In this document: positions 13,983 through 22,609 of the stretch, piece by piece
Numbering within the stretch: position 1 is the stretch's first letter
How the letters are laid out: every line of letters starts with the position of its first letter
NCBI GenBank assembly: GCA_023428695.1
Contig: JAEYWY010000028.1
Coordinates: 372,001 to 436,000, forward strand
DNA: 64,000 nt
Origin: Bacteroidota bacterium
GTDB taxonomy: Bacteria; Bacteroidota; Bacteroidia; Cytophagales; Cyclobacteriaceae
Direction: 5' to 3'
Notes under the pieces: model-generated
Told to the model about the DNA's origin: nothing
Database searches by the model: none
What the model saw: the letters and a program-made list of their open reading frames with translations, nothing else
Translations under genes and position numbers: made by a program

Positions 13983-14438
13983 CTATGCTGTCACCTTTTG
14001 ATTTTCGGTCAGCGCCTTCAAATCCTGCAGCGCAACTGGCCAACCTTCATCGAACATGTCCTTCCAGGGACTTGATGTCTCAATCGTCACTGTAAGCGTT
14101 GTCTTTCCATTGCGTTCTTCAAACTTGTATCCTTCGGTAGTTCCCACCCAGCCTTTCGCGATGTCGCTGCTGCGATCTTCTACGCCATCCTTACCCAGTA
14201 CAGCGATGTGTGTTGCAAGCAATGATTCGTACGGCTTTGCTTCAACAATTTCGGCAAGTGTACCGCTTCCGTCAGCGCCGACGAAACGGATCTGGTCGCC
14301 CTGACCCCACTTCCCTTTGTACGTTGAGCCGGGCCAGGCTTTCGCAACCCACTGTTCGTAGGTTTCTTTTCCCAACATCGTTTCCCAGACTTTTCTTGCC
14401 GCAGCAGAAATTATAATCTGATAAGTCAAGCGTTCCAT
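13983..14438 (-). CDS. SRPBCC (AHSA1-like) domain protein
   Basis: A 151-residue START-like protein (YQIIISAAARKVWETMLGKETYEQWV at the N-terminus, FEERNGKTTLTVTIETS centrally, and a final helix GWPVALQDLKALTE). The start at 14438 is chosen because the nine extra upstream residues do not belong to the fold. It probably forms an operon with the DUF1801 gene downstream. Ligand unknown. Confidence 0.87.
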   Translation of the reverse strand: MERLTYQIIISAAARKVWETMLGKETYEQWVAKAWPGSTYKGKWGQGDQIRFVGADGSGTLAEIVEAKPYESLLATHIAVLGKDGVEDRSSDIAKGWVGTTEGYKFEERNGKTTLTVTIETSSPWKDMFDEGWPVALQDLKALTENQKVTA

Positions 14439-14666
14439 AGTATTGAATTTAAGGGTTAAAAACATCAGGTCTTGTTGACCTTATCACAATTCAAAGATGC
14501 ACGTAATAATGTTAGGACGAGGTGTGCGATGGCGACAACATAGGGGGTTGATTGCGCCAGACCGCTGATCATCGCTGATTACTTGATGACGCTGATTGAT
14601 GACGCTGAGTATTCGAATCGTTGATTTGAATCGTTAAACCTGGATGGTTGCTTCGTATGAATAATT
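14439..14666. other. Intergenic region with short repeats
   Basis: About 230 bp with no gene. TGATGACGCTGA is present twice in close succession near 14583-14609, and GAATCGTTGATTT/GAATCGTTAAA-like copies follow. These look like decayed simple repeats; no RNA or promoter was recognised. Confidence 0.4.
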
Positions 14667-15041
14667 CTATTCCTTGCGGAAGAGCATGTTGTGGAAACTA
14701 ACTAAAACCGGATGAATGATTTGATTGTGGTAGGGTTTATCAAAGAGTAACTTACCTCCGTTTGGTCGGATTATGTTTGTGATCTGTGATTCGAACTCCT
14801 GAAAATCTTCGAGGACGAGTGTGAACCCATTCCCGAGGTGTTGGGCAAAATCCGGATGTTCAATCAGAAAGTAAATATTCTTCAAAATTGTTTCCTTATC
14901 CTTCGTTCGCTCCACGCCAAGATTGAAGACGTAGTCAAGATATGCATCGACTGCAAGAAAGACATGGGCGTTCCCTTCCTTCGTGGCGATTTCGATGCTG
15001 AAGAATGCAACAAATTCCAATGGTCTGGTCGCTACCGGCAT
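14667..15041 (-). CDS. Hypothetical protein
   Basis: A 124-residue protein with a clear mixed alpha/beta pattern (EFVAFFSIEIATKEG, AHVFLAVDAYLDYVFNLGVE, GFTLVLEDFQEFESQITNII, GGKLLFDKPYHNQIIHPVLVSF). The AVDAYLDYVF strand followed by helices is vaguely like an RNase H-fold, but no catalytic triad is convincing. It stands alone between the SRPBCC and exonuclease genes. Real coding is likely from its regular hydrophobic pattern; function not recognised. Confidence 0.65.
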   Translation of the reverse strand: MPVATRPLEFVAFFSIEIATKEGNAHVFLAVDAYLDYVFNLGVERTKDKETILKNIYFLIEHPDFAQHLGNGFTLVLEDFQEFESQITNIIRPNGGKLLFDKPYHNQIIHPVLVSFHNMLFRKE

Positions 15042-15144
15042 TCAGATTTATTTTGTTATACTTCGCAATGTATGGAGAATATTTCCGGGAGTCGACTGAA
15101 TTGGTTCAACGGCGCAGAAATTCTGCGGTTTCAATATCGGCTCG

Positions 15145-15975
15145 CTAGCTGATCTTCGCAGCCAGTGTTTCCGCCCGCTCCAATAGTTTCGGAGCACCAA
15201 CCTTCTTCGTAAATTTCGCAAAATCTTTTGTCGGCCCGCTCCAACGCAACTCCTCCACATTTTCAAATAACGGTGCCGAGGTAACAAGTGTTGCCAGTCG
15301 CTTAAATAATAAGGCATCCTCTCGCCTGTCGCCCAACACGGTTGGCGGAAATTTCTCAATAGGACCAAATTCATTGAGCAGACGCGCCGCGCTCACTTTT
15401 CCGATGCCCGATATACCGGGGTACCCGTCTGCGGAATCGCCCACCAATGCAAGAAAATCCGGAATCAACTCTGGTGGCACGCCGAATTTTTTCACAATGG
15501 TTTGCTCATCACGGATGATACCGGCGCGACGATCGATCTGAACGACGCGTTCACCTTTAACACACTGGCCAAGATCCTTGTCAGGTGTCCAGATGCACAC
15601 TTTATCGACACGCGGATCGGCGGAAGCCAGATGCGTCGCCGATGCAAGGGCGTCATCTGCTTCGAGTTCAACCATTGGCCAAACCGCCACGCCCATCAGA
15701 TCCAACGCTTCTTCGAGTGGATGAAACTGAGCGAACAACGCGCGCTCTATACCAAAACCAGTCTTATAGCCTGGCCAAAGATCGTTACGAAACGATTCGA
15801 TAATATGATCGGTTGCAACTCCCAAATGAGTGGCTCCTTCATCAATCATCTGAAGAATACCATTTAGCAAACCGGTAACTGCTCCCATCGGCGTATCCTT
15901 TCCCTTATTGAAGGAACGTTGGCCATAGAAGTGCCGGTAGAGTTCGTAGGTGCCGTCGATTAAGTGCACTATCAT
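15145..15975 (-). CDS. 5'-3' exonuclease (FEN/PIN-like, H3TH domain)
   Basis: A 276-residue nuclease of the FEN family, similar to the exonuclease domain of DNA polymerase I but free-standing. The acidic metal site is spread over LIDGTYELYR (D7), LEADDAL (catalytic EADD) and TPDKDLGQ, with VGDSADGYPG before the helix-3-turn-helix GIGKVSAARLLNEFG that grips duplex DNA. Such proteins trim flaps or RNA primers. It has no close partner genes. All key acidic residues are present, so activity is expected. Confidence 0.9.
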   Translation of the reverse strand: MIVHLIDGTYELYRHFYGQRSFNKGKDTPMGAVTGLLNGILQMIDEGATHLGVATDHIIESFRNDLWPGYKTGFGIERALFAQFHPLEEALDLMGVAVWPMVELEADDALASATHLASADPRVDKVCIWTPDKDLGQCVKGERVVQIDRRAGIIRDEQTIVKKFGVPPELIPDFLALVGDSADGYPGISGIGKVSAARLLNEFGPIEKFPPTVLGDRREDALLFKRLATLVTSAPLFENVEELRWSGPTKDFAKFTKKVGAPKLLERAETLAAKIS

Positions 15976-16189
15976 GACTGGGATTGAAGGATTAACGGAT
16001 TGGCAGGATTGGATTTTAAGGGATTGGCAGGATTATGATTAATGGAACAATTTACGACTAATCTGAACAGTAATTCAACCGGTTCATCATGGCTTTACTA
16101 CGCGCGATCCATTTCAATGTCCGTTGGTCAAAAAAGCGACCCGTAAATTGAAGACTTTTCTAACTTGGCATAAACCAATCCTACGAACA
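15976..16189. repeat. Intergenic region with repeated GGATTGGCAGGATT units
   Basis: GGATTGGCAGGATT occurs twice (near 15997 and 16021) in a GGATTAACGGATTGGCAGGATT context, a type of short non-coding repeat seen between genes in many Bacteroidota. The remaining ~130 bp hold the promoter of the lipoprotein esterase; no exact promoter could be picked. Confidence 0.45.
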
Positions 16190-17476
16190 ATGTCAAAACA
16201 CACCTTTATTGCACTTCTTGTTTGCGCAGTTGGACTAACAAGTTGCAGCAAGTCGTCGAGTTCCGATCAGCTTGGATCTGAATCCGGGATCGTTACCGCG
16301 CAGGTAAGCGCACGCATAGATTCGACACTGCAAGCTATCGTTGATTCAGGTTCCATTGCCGGTGTGTCAGCACTCATTGTTGAGAACGACAAGGAGGTCT
16401 ACTTCAACGCCTTCGGTATGGCCGACATCGAGGCTGGTAAAAAAATGGACCGGGACGCGATAGCGCGAATCTTTTCGATGACAAAGCCCGTCACTGGTGT
16501 GGCACTCATGCAATTGTATGAGAAAGGAGCATTCCAACTTGACGATCCACTTTCCAAATATGCACCGGAGTTCGCAGACGTGAAGGTATTTGGCGGCGTT
16601 GATGAAAAAGGAAAAATCAAACTCGAAGCGCCAAAGCGGCCAATCACTATACGTGATATTACCCGTCACACAGCGGGCTTTGCGAATGCGGATCACCCTC
16701 ATCTCGGTGAACTCGTGCGCACAGCCAATGCGATGGACCCGGAAAATACGCTCACACAGATGGCCGGCAAGCTCAGCAGTGTTCCACTTGCGTTCCATCC
16801 CGGTGAAGAATGGTCGTATGGCCCCAGCGTTGATGTGCAGGCTTACCTGGTCGAAGTACTCTCAAAGGAACCATTCGATCAATACATTCAAAAGAACATA
16901 CTTGATCCGCTTGGCATGAGGAATACTGGGTACGTAACCAAGGATTCAACAAAGCTTGCAGCAGTCTACCGGAAAGATGAAAACGGAAACCTGATTCGCA
17001 TCCCGGATGCAATGGCCAATGCGTTTAACTCAAAACCCTGGCCGCTCAAACCAGGTGGATTCGGACTCACTTCAACTGTCGATGACTACATGAAGTTCGC
17101 CCGTATGCTCACCAATGAGGGGAGTTTCAATGGCGCCACTATCCTGAAACCGGAAACGGTCAAACTCATGGCAACAAATCATTTGTCTGACAGTATTACA
17201 AGCCGGATGTGGTTGCCAAGCAAAGGCCAGGTTGGTTTTGGAATTGACTTTGCGGTCAGACTTCGCCCCGCGCAATCAGGGGATGAGAACGTTGGTACTG
17301 TTGGTGAGTTTTTCTGGGACGGAGCAGCAAGCACGTTGTTCTGGGTTGATCCGGAAAATAAACTTGCCGCTGTGTTGTTCGTGCAGATTTTTCCGTTTGA
17401 TCGCAAACTTCACAAAGCTTTCCGCGACGCCATATACGGCCCGTACACGGAAGGCGGACCGGTCGCCGGGAAATGA
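16190..17476 (+). CDS. Serine hydrolase of the beta-lactamase (class C)/esterase family, lipoprotein
   Basis: A 428-residue exported lipoprotein (signal peptide ending LTSC, with C19 as lipidation site) that should sit in a membrane facing the periplasm or surface. The catalytic domain has the SxxK motif S96-MTK, the tyrosine motif in WSYGPSVDV and a late glycine-rich segment replaced by GEFFWDGAASTLFW. Without a classic YxN or KTG it resembles family VIII esterases and D-aminopeptidase-like enzymes more than true beta-lactamases. The start at 16190 is chosen for the signal peptide; an upstream in-frame ATG at 16124 would bury it. Confidence 0.88.
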   Translation: MSKHTFIALLVCAVGLTSCSKSSSSDQLGSESGIVTAQVSARIDSTLQAIVDSGSIAGVSALIVENDKEVYFNAFGMADIEAGKKMDRDAIARIFSMTKPVTGVALMQLYEKGAFQLDDPLSKYAPEFADVKVFGGVDEKGKIKLEAPKRPITIRDITRHTAGFANADHPHLGELVRTANAMDPENTLTQMAGKLSSVPLAFHPGEEWSYGPSVDVQAYLVEVLSKEPFDQYIQKNILDPLGMRNTGYVTKDSTKLAAVYRKDENGNLIRIPDAMANAFNSKPWPLKPGGFGLTSTVDDYMKFARMLTNEGSFNGATILKPETVKLMATNHLSDSITSRMWLPSKGQVGFGIDFAVRLRPAQSGDENVGTVGEFFWDGAASTLFWVDPENKLAAVLFVQIFPFDRKLHKAFRDAIYGPYTEGGPVAGK

Positions 17477-17577
17477 TCGTTGCCTTTTTTGTATCCTGAC
17501 AAAGATGCATATGCACTGATGGCATTGCGACCAAGTGCGTACACTCTAATCTTTGAATCTGCATAACAGAAAGCGCT

Positions 17578-18234
17578 ATGGCATTCATAAGAACTGTAAT
17601 TTGTCCGTTGCTCCTCCTGTTTATTACTACAGGAACCAATGCACAGGATATCCTGAAGGAAAAACCAGGAGACAGTGCACTCGATAAACAGGTCAAAGCA
17701 TTTCTGCGTAGTCATAAGGGGAAATGGCACGACCTCAACATACCTTTATCCGATGGTGAACTATTATACAACGTCATCATTAAGAACGGTTACAAACAGG
17801 GTCTTGAGATCGGAACTTCCACCGGGCACTCGGCACTCTGGATTGCATGGGCTTTTAGTAAGACCGGTGGCAGGCTTATCACGCTTGAAATTGATCCGTC
17901 CCGACATAAAGAAGCGTTGGCTAACTTCAAGGAAGCAGGTTTGTCCGAATATATCGACGCGCGCCTCGGCGATGCTCACGAACTTACGAAAGAGTTGAAA
18001 GGTCCATTTGATTTTGTATTCAGCGACGCCGACAAGGGCTGGTACATTAATTACTTCAAGGCTGTCTCTCCAAATCTGAAAAAAGGCGGATGCTTTGCCG
18101 CACATAACGTGTACTCGCATGGCAGAGGCATCGCCGGCACAAAAGAATACCTTGAATATGTAAAGGGTCTTGCGGACTATACCACAACCGTTGATGATTC
18201 AGGGGGCGGTATAGCATTTAGTTATAAGCGGTGA
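17578..18234 (+). CDS. Exported SAM-dependent O-methyltransferase-like protein
   Basis: A 218-residue protein with a signal peptide (MAFIRTVICPLLLLFITTGTNAQ) followed by a class I methyltransferase of the catechol O-methyltransferase type: GLEIGTSTGHSALWIAWAF (motif I), RLITLEID (motif II), GDAHEL, and FDFVFSDADKGWYINYFK (the acidic motif of caffeoyl-CoA-type enzymes). The combination is odd because S-adenosylmethionine is cytosolic. Either the leader is not cleaved or exported as it looks, or the domain has another periplasmic role. It stands ~100 bp after the esterase gene on the same strand. Confidence 0.85.
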   Translation: MAFIRTVICPLLLLFITTGTNAQDILKEKPGDSALDKQVKAFLRSHKGKWHDLNIPLSDGELLYNVIIKNGYKQGLEIGTSTGHSALWIAWAFSKTGGRLITLEIDPSRHKEALANFKEAGLSEYIDARLGDAHELTKELKGPFDFVFSDADKGWYINYFKAVSPNLKKGGCFAAHNVYSHGRGIAGTKEYLEYVKGLADYTTTVDDSGGGIAFSYKR

Positions 18235-18249
18235 TTGAGTAACGCTGCC

Positions 18250-19089
18250 TCACTCCCAGCCCGTCTTCTTCAGCGCCGGATCATTCTCTTTCCTGAGGAA
18301 GTCAGCTTTGGATAACGACTCCACCTCCCAACTGAGGATTGCCTCGTCGGGTACGATATCAACAGGAACCTTCCAGTTTGCAGAAGTTTCATTGTAGGCC
18401 AGATTTGATTGAGAGCAGTAACACGAAATAATCGACCACCGTGGATGATCAGAGAGGTTTGCTTCCGAACGATGTATTAGGTTGCTGTGAAAGAACAGCG
18501 CGTCACCGGGTTCCAGCTCACAGTATACGAGTTCCATCGTCTTCAGCGCATTCTCAACCATTACCATATCAGCACCGACCTGTTCACCGGCAAAGCCGTG
18601 ATTCACGCGGCCAAGATGGTGTGAACCTTTTATTACCTGAAGGCAACCATTTTCACGATTGGCCGCTGTAAGCGCAACCATCACGCTCATCATCTGATCA
18701 GGGAACATGAATTGGTTCTTGTACCAGTATCCATAGTCCTGGTGCCACTCCCACGCTCCGCCTACACGCGGTTCCTTTTGCATGAGTTTGGAATGAAAAT
18801 GACATACAGGGGAATCGCTTTTCAGGAGTTGACCCACGGAATACGCCATTCGTTCGGAGCGGGTCAGATAGCCAAAGACGTCGTTGCCGGGAGTGAACCA
18901 CAATGTGAGCCGGGTCTTCTTGCCGGTTTGGTCATTGAGGTCCAACGCGTTCCTACGCATCGCGTCGTCGTCAAGGGCCACGGAATAAAGCCGATCGATT
19001 TCTTCCGAACTGCAAAAACCTTTTACGAGGAGATAGCCATCCCTGTTGTAGTCATGGATCTGTTGATCTGTTAGCCGCTTCGTTGACAT
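18250..19089 (-). CDS. Phytanoyl-CoA dioxygenase (PhyH) family protein
   Basis: A 279-residue Fe(II)/2-oxoglutarate-dependent oxygenase. The N-terminus (TDQQIHDYNRDGYLLVKGF) is typical of PhyH. The iron facial triad is visible as WEWHQDYGYWY (HxD) and the distal histidine in HSNLIHRSEANLSDHPRWSI, where the arginine could bind 2-oxoglutarate. Substrates in this family are diverse (fatty acyl groups, hydroxyectoine, small metabolites), so the substrate is not predicted. Convergent with the methyltransferase gene; no operon partner. Confidence 0.9.
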   Translation of the reverse strand: MSTKRLTDQQIHDYNRDGYLLVKGFCSSEEIDRLYSVALDDDAMRRNALDLNDQTGKKTRLTLWFTPGNDVFGYLTRSERMAYSVGQLLKSDSPVCHFHSKLMQKEPRVGGAWEWHQDYGYWYKNQFMFPDQMMSVMVALTAANRENGCLQVIKGSHHLGRVNHGFAGEQVGADMVMVENALKTMELVYCELEPGDALFFHSNLIHRSEANLSDHPRWSIISCYCSQSNLAYNETSANWKVPVDIVPDEAILSWEVESLSKADFLRKENDPALKKTGWE

Positions 19090-19288
19090 GAGTGAGGTGG
19101 GTACAGGGAAGACGTTGTACCCAATGAATAAAGCTAATGCTTTTTCAAGAGTGTCTCAAGCATTCTCACAGAAAGCACAGAAGTCACAGAGAAAGCACAG
19201 ATGATTAGTATTTACCGGAAGCTTTGATGCGAACTCAGTGGGACAACATGGGACCTGGTTCTCAAAAACACAGAAGAAGGCGCTGATG

Positions 19289-19963
19289 TTAACCCATTCT
19301 AAAATTGACAGGGAGAACCATTTTCTGACGGACGGTTCTGCCACGTTGTTTTGCGGGAGTCCACTTAGGGGCACCGGAGATAACACGGACAGCTTCTTCG
19401 TCACAACCAGCACCGATACCCTTTAGTGTTCTTACACCCGTGATGGAGCCATCTTTCTCAACGACGAACTCGACATAGACTTTTCCTTCGATCTGCATGC
19501 GGCGCGCCTGATTCGGGTACAGCATCGTTTTGGCGATGTAGGCATAAAATGCGTCCATACCTCCCTTCGGCATCGCGGATTCCTCCACGATTGTGAACAC
19601 AGTATTCGGATCTTCTTCTTCGATCTCAATCGTGACAGGATCGAGGACACTGCTGACGTCTGTCTCGGTAGTCTCCATATCCATGTCGATAATTATCTTT
19701 TCTTCAATGATTTTCTCATCGGGAACTTCGACGATTTGTGGCTGCTCCAACTTTGGTTGAGGTGGACGTTGTTCCGTAACCGGCACGTCTACCAATTCAT
19801 CGACAAAAGTGTGCGCATTGGTAAGATCGGACTTATGATCCGTGATTTTGGTTTTGAATGAAAAAGCGGCAATAGTCAGCGACAGCGATGTCACCAGGCC
19901 GATGTTAAAAAAAAGAAATGATTTCCTTGTCAGGTCTGCCCTGACGGTCTTCTTCGGTTCCAT
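19289..19963 (-). CDS. TonB-family energy transducer
   Basis: A 224-residue inner-membrane-anchored protein. A short cytosolic basic segment is followed by one transmembrane helix (FLFFNIGLVTSLSLTIAAFSF), a long Pro/Glu/Asp-rich periplasmic linker, and a C-terminal TonB domain (MLYPNQARRMQIEGKVYVEFVVEKDG, GAGCDEEAVRVISGAPKWTPAKQRG, VLPVNFRM). Such proteins energise outer-membrane receptors, for example those at 57280-62497. No ExbB/ExbD genes are nearby. The start at 19963 is preferred; an in-frame ATG exists eight codons earlier. Confidence 0.92.
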   Translation of the reverse strand: MEPKKTVRADLTRKSFLFFNIGLVTSLSLTIAAFSFKTKITDHKSDLTNAHTFVDELVDVPVTEQRPPQPKLEQPQIVEVPDEKIIEEKIIIDMDMETTETDVSSVLDPVTIEIEEEDPNTVFTIVEESAMPKGGMDAFYAYIAKTMLYPNQARRMQIEGKVYVEFVVEKDGSITGVRTLKGIGAGCDEEAVRVISGAPKWTPAKQRGRTVRQKMVLPVNFRMG

Positions 19964-20090
19964 ACAGTTTCGGTTTAATTCTTTCAAGCCCGCAGGACGC
20001 GAGACTTTCTCGAATAGTGGTGATAACGGAAATCATTGTCCTATGGTTTTGCGTGTCTTATCTTTTTTTTCAAAACGACGCAGCCTGGCA

Positions 20091-20111
20091 GATATAGACA
20101 AATGCTATATC
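20091..20111. promoter_or_regulatory. GATATAG-N7-CTATATC palindrome upstream of katG
   Basis: A perfect 7-bp inverted repeat with a 7-bp spacer, ~134 bp upstream of the katG ATG. Its inner ATAG-N7-CTAT has the half-site spacing of OxyR sites. A second, equally spaced pair downstream is weak, so this is a candidate peroxide-response operator only. Confidence 0.45.
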
Positions 20112-20244
20112 ATCATAAAGAATATTGATTTGATTTATATCCATGCTATAGGTAACATTGCGCGGTGTTCGGGAGCAATCCGTAGCGACGTTGAATCGGA
20201 CACACCATTTTAAGACAGTAATCAAACCACTAACAACTAGCAAT

Positions 20245-22536
20245 ATGGCAAATGATGCAGCTTCCAACACGAATGCGCTGAAGGTTAACGACAGCGTGGC
20301 GCAATGTCCTTTCCATGGTGGCTCACTCAAGCAGGCCGCAGGTGGAGGAACAAGAAATCGCGACTGGTGGCCTAACCAGCTTAGATTAGACATCCTCCGC
20401 CAGCACTCTGAGCTGACCAACCCGATGGATAAATCTTTCAATTATGCTGAAGAGTTTAAGACGCTTGATCTCCAAGCGGTTAAGAAAGACATTTATGAAC
20501 TGATGACGACGTCCCAGGATTGGTGGCCGGCAGATTATGGACACTACGGTCCGTTGTTTATCCGCATGGCGTGGCACAGTGCCGGTACCTATCGTATTTC
20601 CGATGGCCGTGGTGGTGCGGGGGCCGGTATGCAGCGGTTTGCTCCACTCAATAGCTGGCCTGATAACGCTAACCTCGACAAAGCGCGGCTGCTCCTTTGG
20701 CCCATCAAACAGAAATATGGTAAGAAAATTTCATGGGCTGACCTCCTGATCCTTGCCGGAAACTGTGCACTGGAATCGATGGGCTTCAAGACCTTCGGAT
20801 TTGGCGGTGGTCGCGAAGATCAATGGCAATCGCAGGAAGAAATCTACTGGGGCGCTGAAGGCAAGTGGCTCGAAGACAAGCGTTACTCTGGCGATCGCGA
20901 CCTCGAAAATCCGTTAGCTGCGGTTCAGATGGGTTTGATCTATGTTAACCCCGAAGGTCCCAATGGCAAGCCTGACCCAATTGCTGCTGCGCGGGATATC
21001 CGTGAGACTTTTGGTCGCATGGCAATGAACGATGAAGAAACCGTAGCATTAATTGCAGGTGGTCACAGCTTCGGAAAAACTCACGGTGCTGCTGACGCCA
21101 AAAAGTATGTGGGGCCCGAACCTGCTGCTGCCGGCATCGAAGAGATGGGACTTGGATGGAAGAATACATACGGTTCTGGTAAAGGTGGTGACACGATAAC
21201 GAGCGGACTGGAAGGTGCATGGACAACAACTCCGACAAAATGGAGCAACAACTTCTTCGAGAACCTGTTTGGCTTTGAATGGGAACTCACAAAGAGTCCG
21301 GCTGGCGCATTCCAATGGAAGCCGAAGGACGGCGCAGGGGCAGGTACGGTACCTGATGCACACGATCCGACAAAACGCCACGCTCCTACCATGCTTACAA
21401 CGGACCTCTCGCTGCGATTCGATCCTGAGTACGAAAAGATCTCACGACGTTTCTTAGAAAACCCGGATCAGTTTGCTGAAGCGTTTGCAAAAGCGTGGTT
21501 CAAACTGACTCACCGCGATATGGGTCCACGTGCCCGTTACCTCGGACCAGAAGTACCCGAGGAAGAACTGCTCTGGCAAGATCCTATTCCTCCGGTAACA
21601 CACGAATTGGTTGAAGATGCCGATATAAAGGAACTTAAGGGGAAGATTCTCGCATCCGGATTGACAGTATCACAATTGGTGTCGACAGCGTGGGCATCCG
21701 CGTCAACGTTCCGTGGCTCTGACAAACGTGGTGGCGCTAACGGTGGTCGTATACGCCTGGCTCCCCAAAAAGACTGGACGGTCAACAATCCGGCTCAGCT
21801 GGCAAAAGTACTCGGCGTACTGGAGGCAATTCAGGAAGACTTCAACAAGTCACAAAAGGGTGACAAGAGAATATCACTTTCTGACCTTATCGTCCTCGCC
21901 GGTTGCGCTGCGGTTGAAAAAGCTGCACAGAGTGCAGGATATCAGGTGACTGTTCCATTTACACCCGGAAGATCCGATGCATCCCAGGAACAGACCGACG
22001 TTGAATCATTTGCAGTACTCGAACCTTCTGCCGACGGGTTCCGCAACTATGCTGATGCGCGACACAAAACCGCAGCTGAAGAAATGCTCGTAGACAAGGC
22101 ACAATTGCTTACACTCACTGTTCCTGAAATGACCGTGCTCATTGGTGGTATGCGTGCGCTGAATGCCAACTACGACGGCTCACGCCATGGCGTTTTCACA
22201 AAACAACCCGAAGTGCTGACGAATGATTACTTCGTGAATCTGCTCGACTTTGGCACGACATGGAGTGCAACATCAGACGCGCAGACATTGTTTGAGGGAA
22301 GAGACCGCAAGACAGGTGAAGTTAAATGGACAGCCACACGCGTTGACCTGATCTTCGGTTCGAACTCAGAACTCCGTGCGATCGCCGAAGTTTACGCTAC
22401 CGACGATGCAAAAGAGAAGTTCGTAAAAGACTTCATCGCGGCGTGGAACAAGGTGATGAACCTTGATCGTTTCGATCTCATGTCACGCAAAGTGGAGATT
22501 CAAAGCGGACCGAAAGTAGAAGTCGCTGTAGCTTAA
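20245..22536 (+). CDS. katG: Catalase-peroxidase
   Basis: A 763-residue haem enzyme that removes hydrogen peroxide by both catalase and peroxidase reactions. The distal pocket is R107-M-A-W110-H111 and the proximal ligand is H274 (GGHSFGKTH). The Trp-Tyr-Met crosslink that gives catalase activity is complete as W110, Y233 (LIYVNPEGPNG) and M259 (RMAMNDEE). The second, non-haem domain follows from ~residue 440. The start at 20245 (MANDAASN) is chosen because upstream in-frame codons lie in the probable leader. A strong terminator follows. Monocistronic. Confidence 0.98.
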   Translation: MANDAASNTNALKVNDSVAQCPFHGGSLKQAAGGGTRNRDWWPNQLRLDILRQHSELTNPMDKSFNYAEEFKTLDLQAVKKDIYELMTTSQDWWPADYGHYGPLFIRMAWHSAGTYRISDGRGGAGAGMQRFAPLNSWPDNANLDKARLLLWPIKQKYGKKISWADLLILAGNCALESMGFKTFGFGGGREDQWQSQEEIYWGAEGKWLEDKRYSGDRDLENPLAAVQMGLIYVNPEGPNGKPDPIAAARDIRETFGRMAMNDEETVALIAGGHSFGKTHGAADAKKYVGPEPAAAGIEEMGLGWKNTYGSGKGGDTITSGLEGAWTTTPTKWSNNFFENLFGFEWELTKSPAGAFQWKPKDGAGAGTVPDAHDPTKRHAPTMLTTDLSLRFDPEYEKISRRFLENPDQFAEAFAKAWFKLTHRDMGPRARYLGPEVPEEELLWQDPIPPVTHELVEDADIKELKGKILASGLTVSQLVSTAWASASTFRGSDKRGGANGGRIRLAPQKDWTVNNPAQLAKVLGVLEAIQEDFNKSQKGDKRISLSDLIVLAGCAAVEKAAQSAGYQVTVPFTPGRSDASQEQTDVESFAVLEPSADGFRNYADARHKTAAEEMLVDKAQLLTLTVPEMTVLIGGMRALNANYDGSRHGVFTKQPEVLTNDYFVNLLDFGTTWSATSDAQTLFEGRDRKTGEVKWTATRVDLIFGSNSELRAIAEVYATDDAKEKFVKDFIAAWNKVMNLDRFDLMSRKVEIQSGPKVEVAVA

Positions 22537-22561
22537 AAATAAGTTGACTTATAAAATAAGA

Positions 22562-22588
22562 AACCAGCCAGACCGGCTGGTTTTTTTT
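22562..22588 (+). terminator. Rho-independent terminator of katG
   Basis: AACCAGCC (22562-22569) pairs with GGCTGGTT (22575-22582) over a 5-nt loop and is followed by a run of T to 22588. It lies 25 bp after the katG stop. Confidence 0.9.
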
Positions 22589-22609
22589 ATTATCGAAATA
22601 GCGTGGCAC

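Noticed and set aside
14583..14609. Short direct repeats as a possible CRISPR or iteron array
   Set aside because: Only two to three imperfect copies of about 12 bp, with no regular spacers and no cas or rep genes nearby.
14667..15041. Integrase/transposase remnant
   Set aside because: A vague RNase H-like strand order was noted, but there is no DDE triad, inverted repeat or target duplication.
16190..17476. True class C beta-lactamase (antibiotic resistance)
   Set aside because: The SxxK serine is present, but the YxN and KTG motifs are not, and it is a lipoprotein; an esterase or peptidase-like role is more likely.
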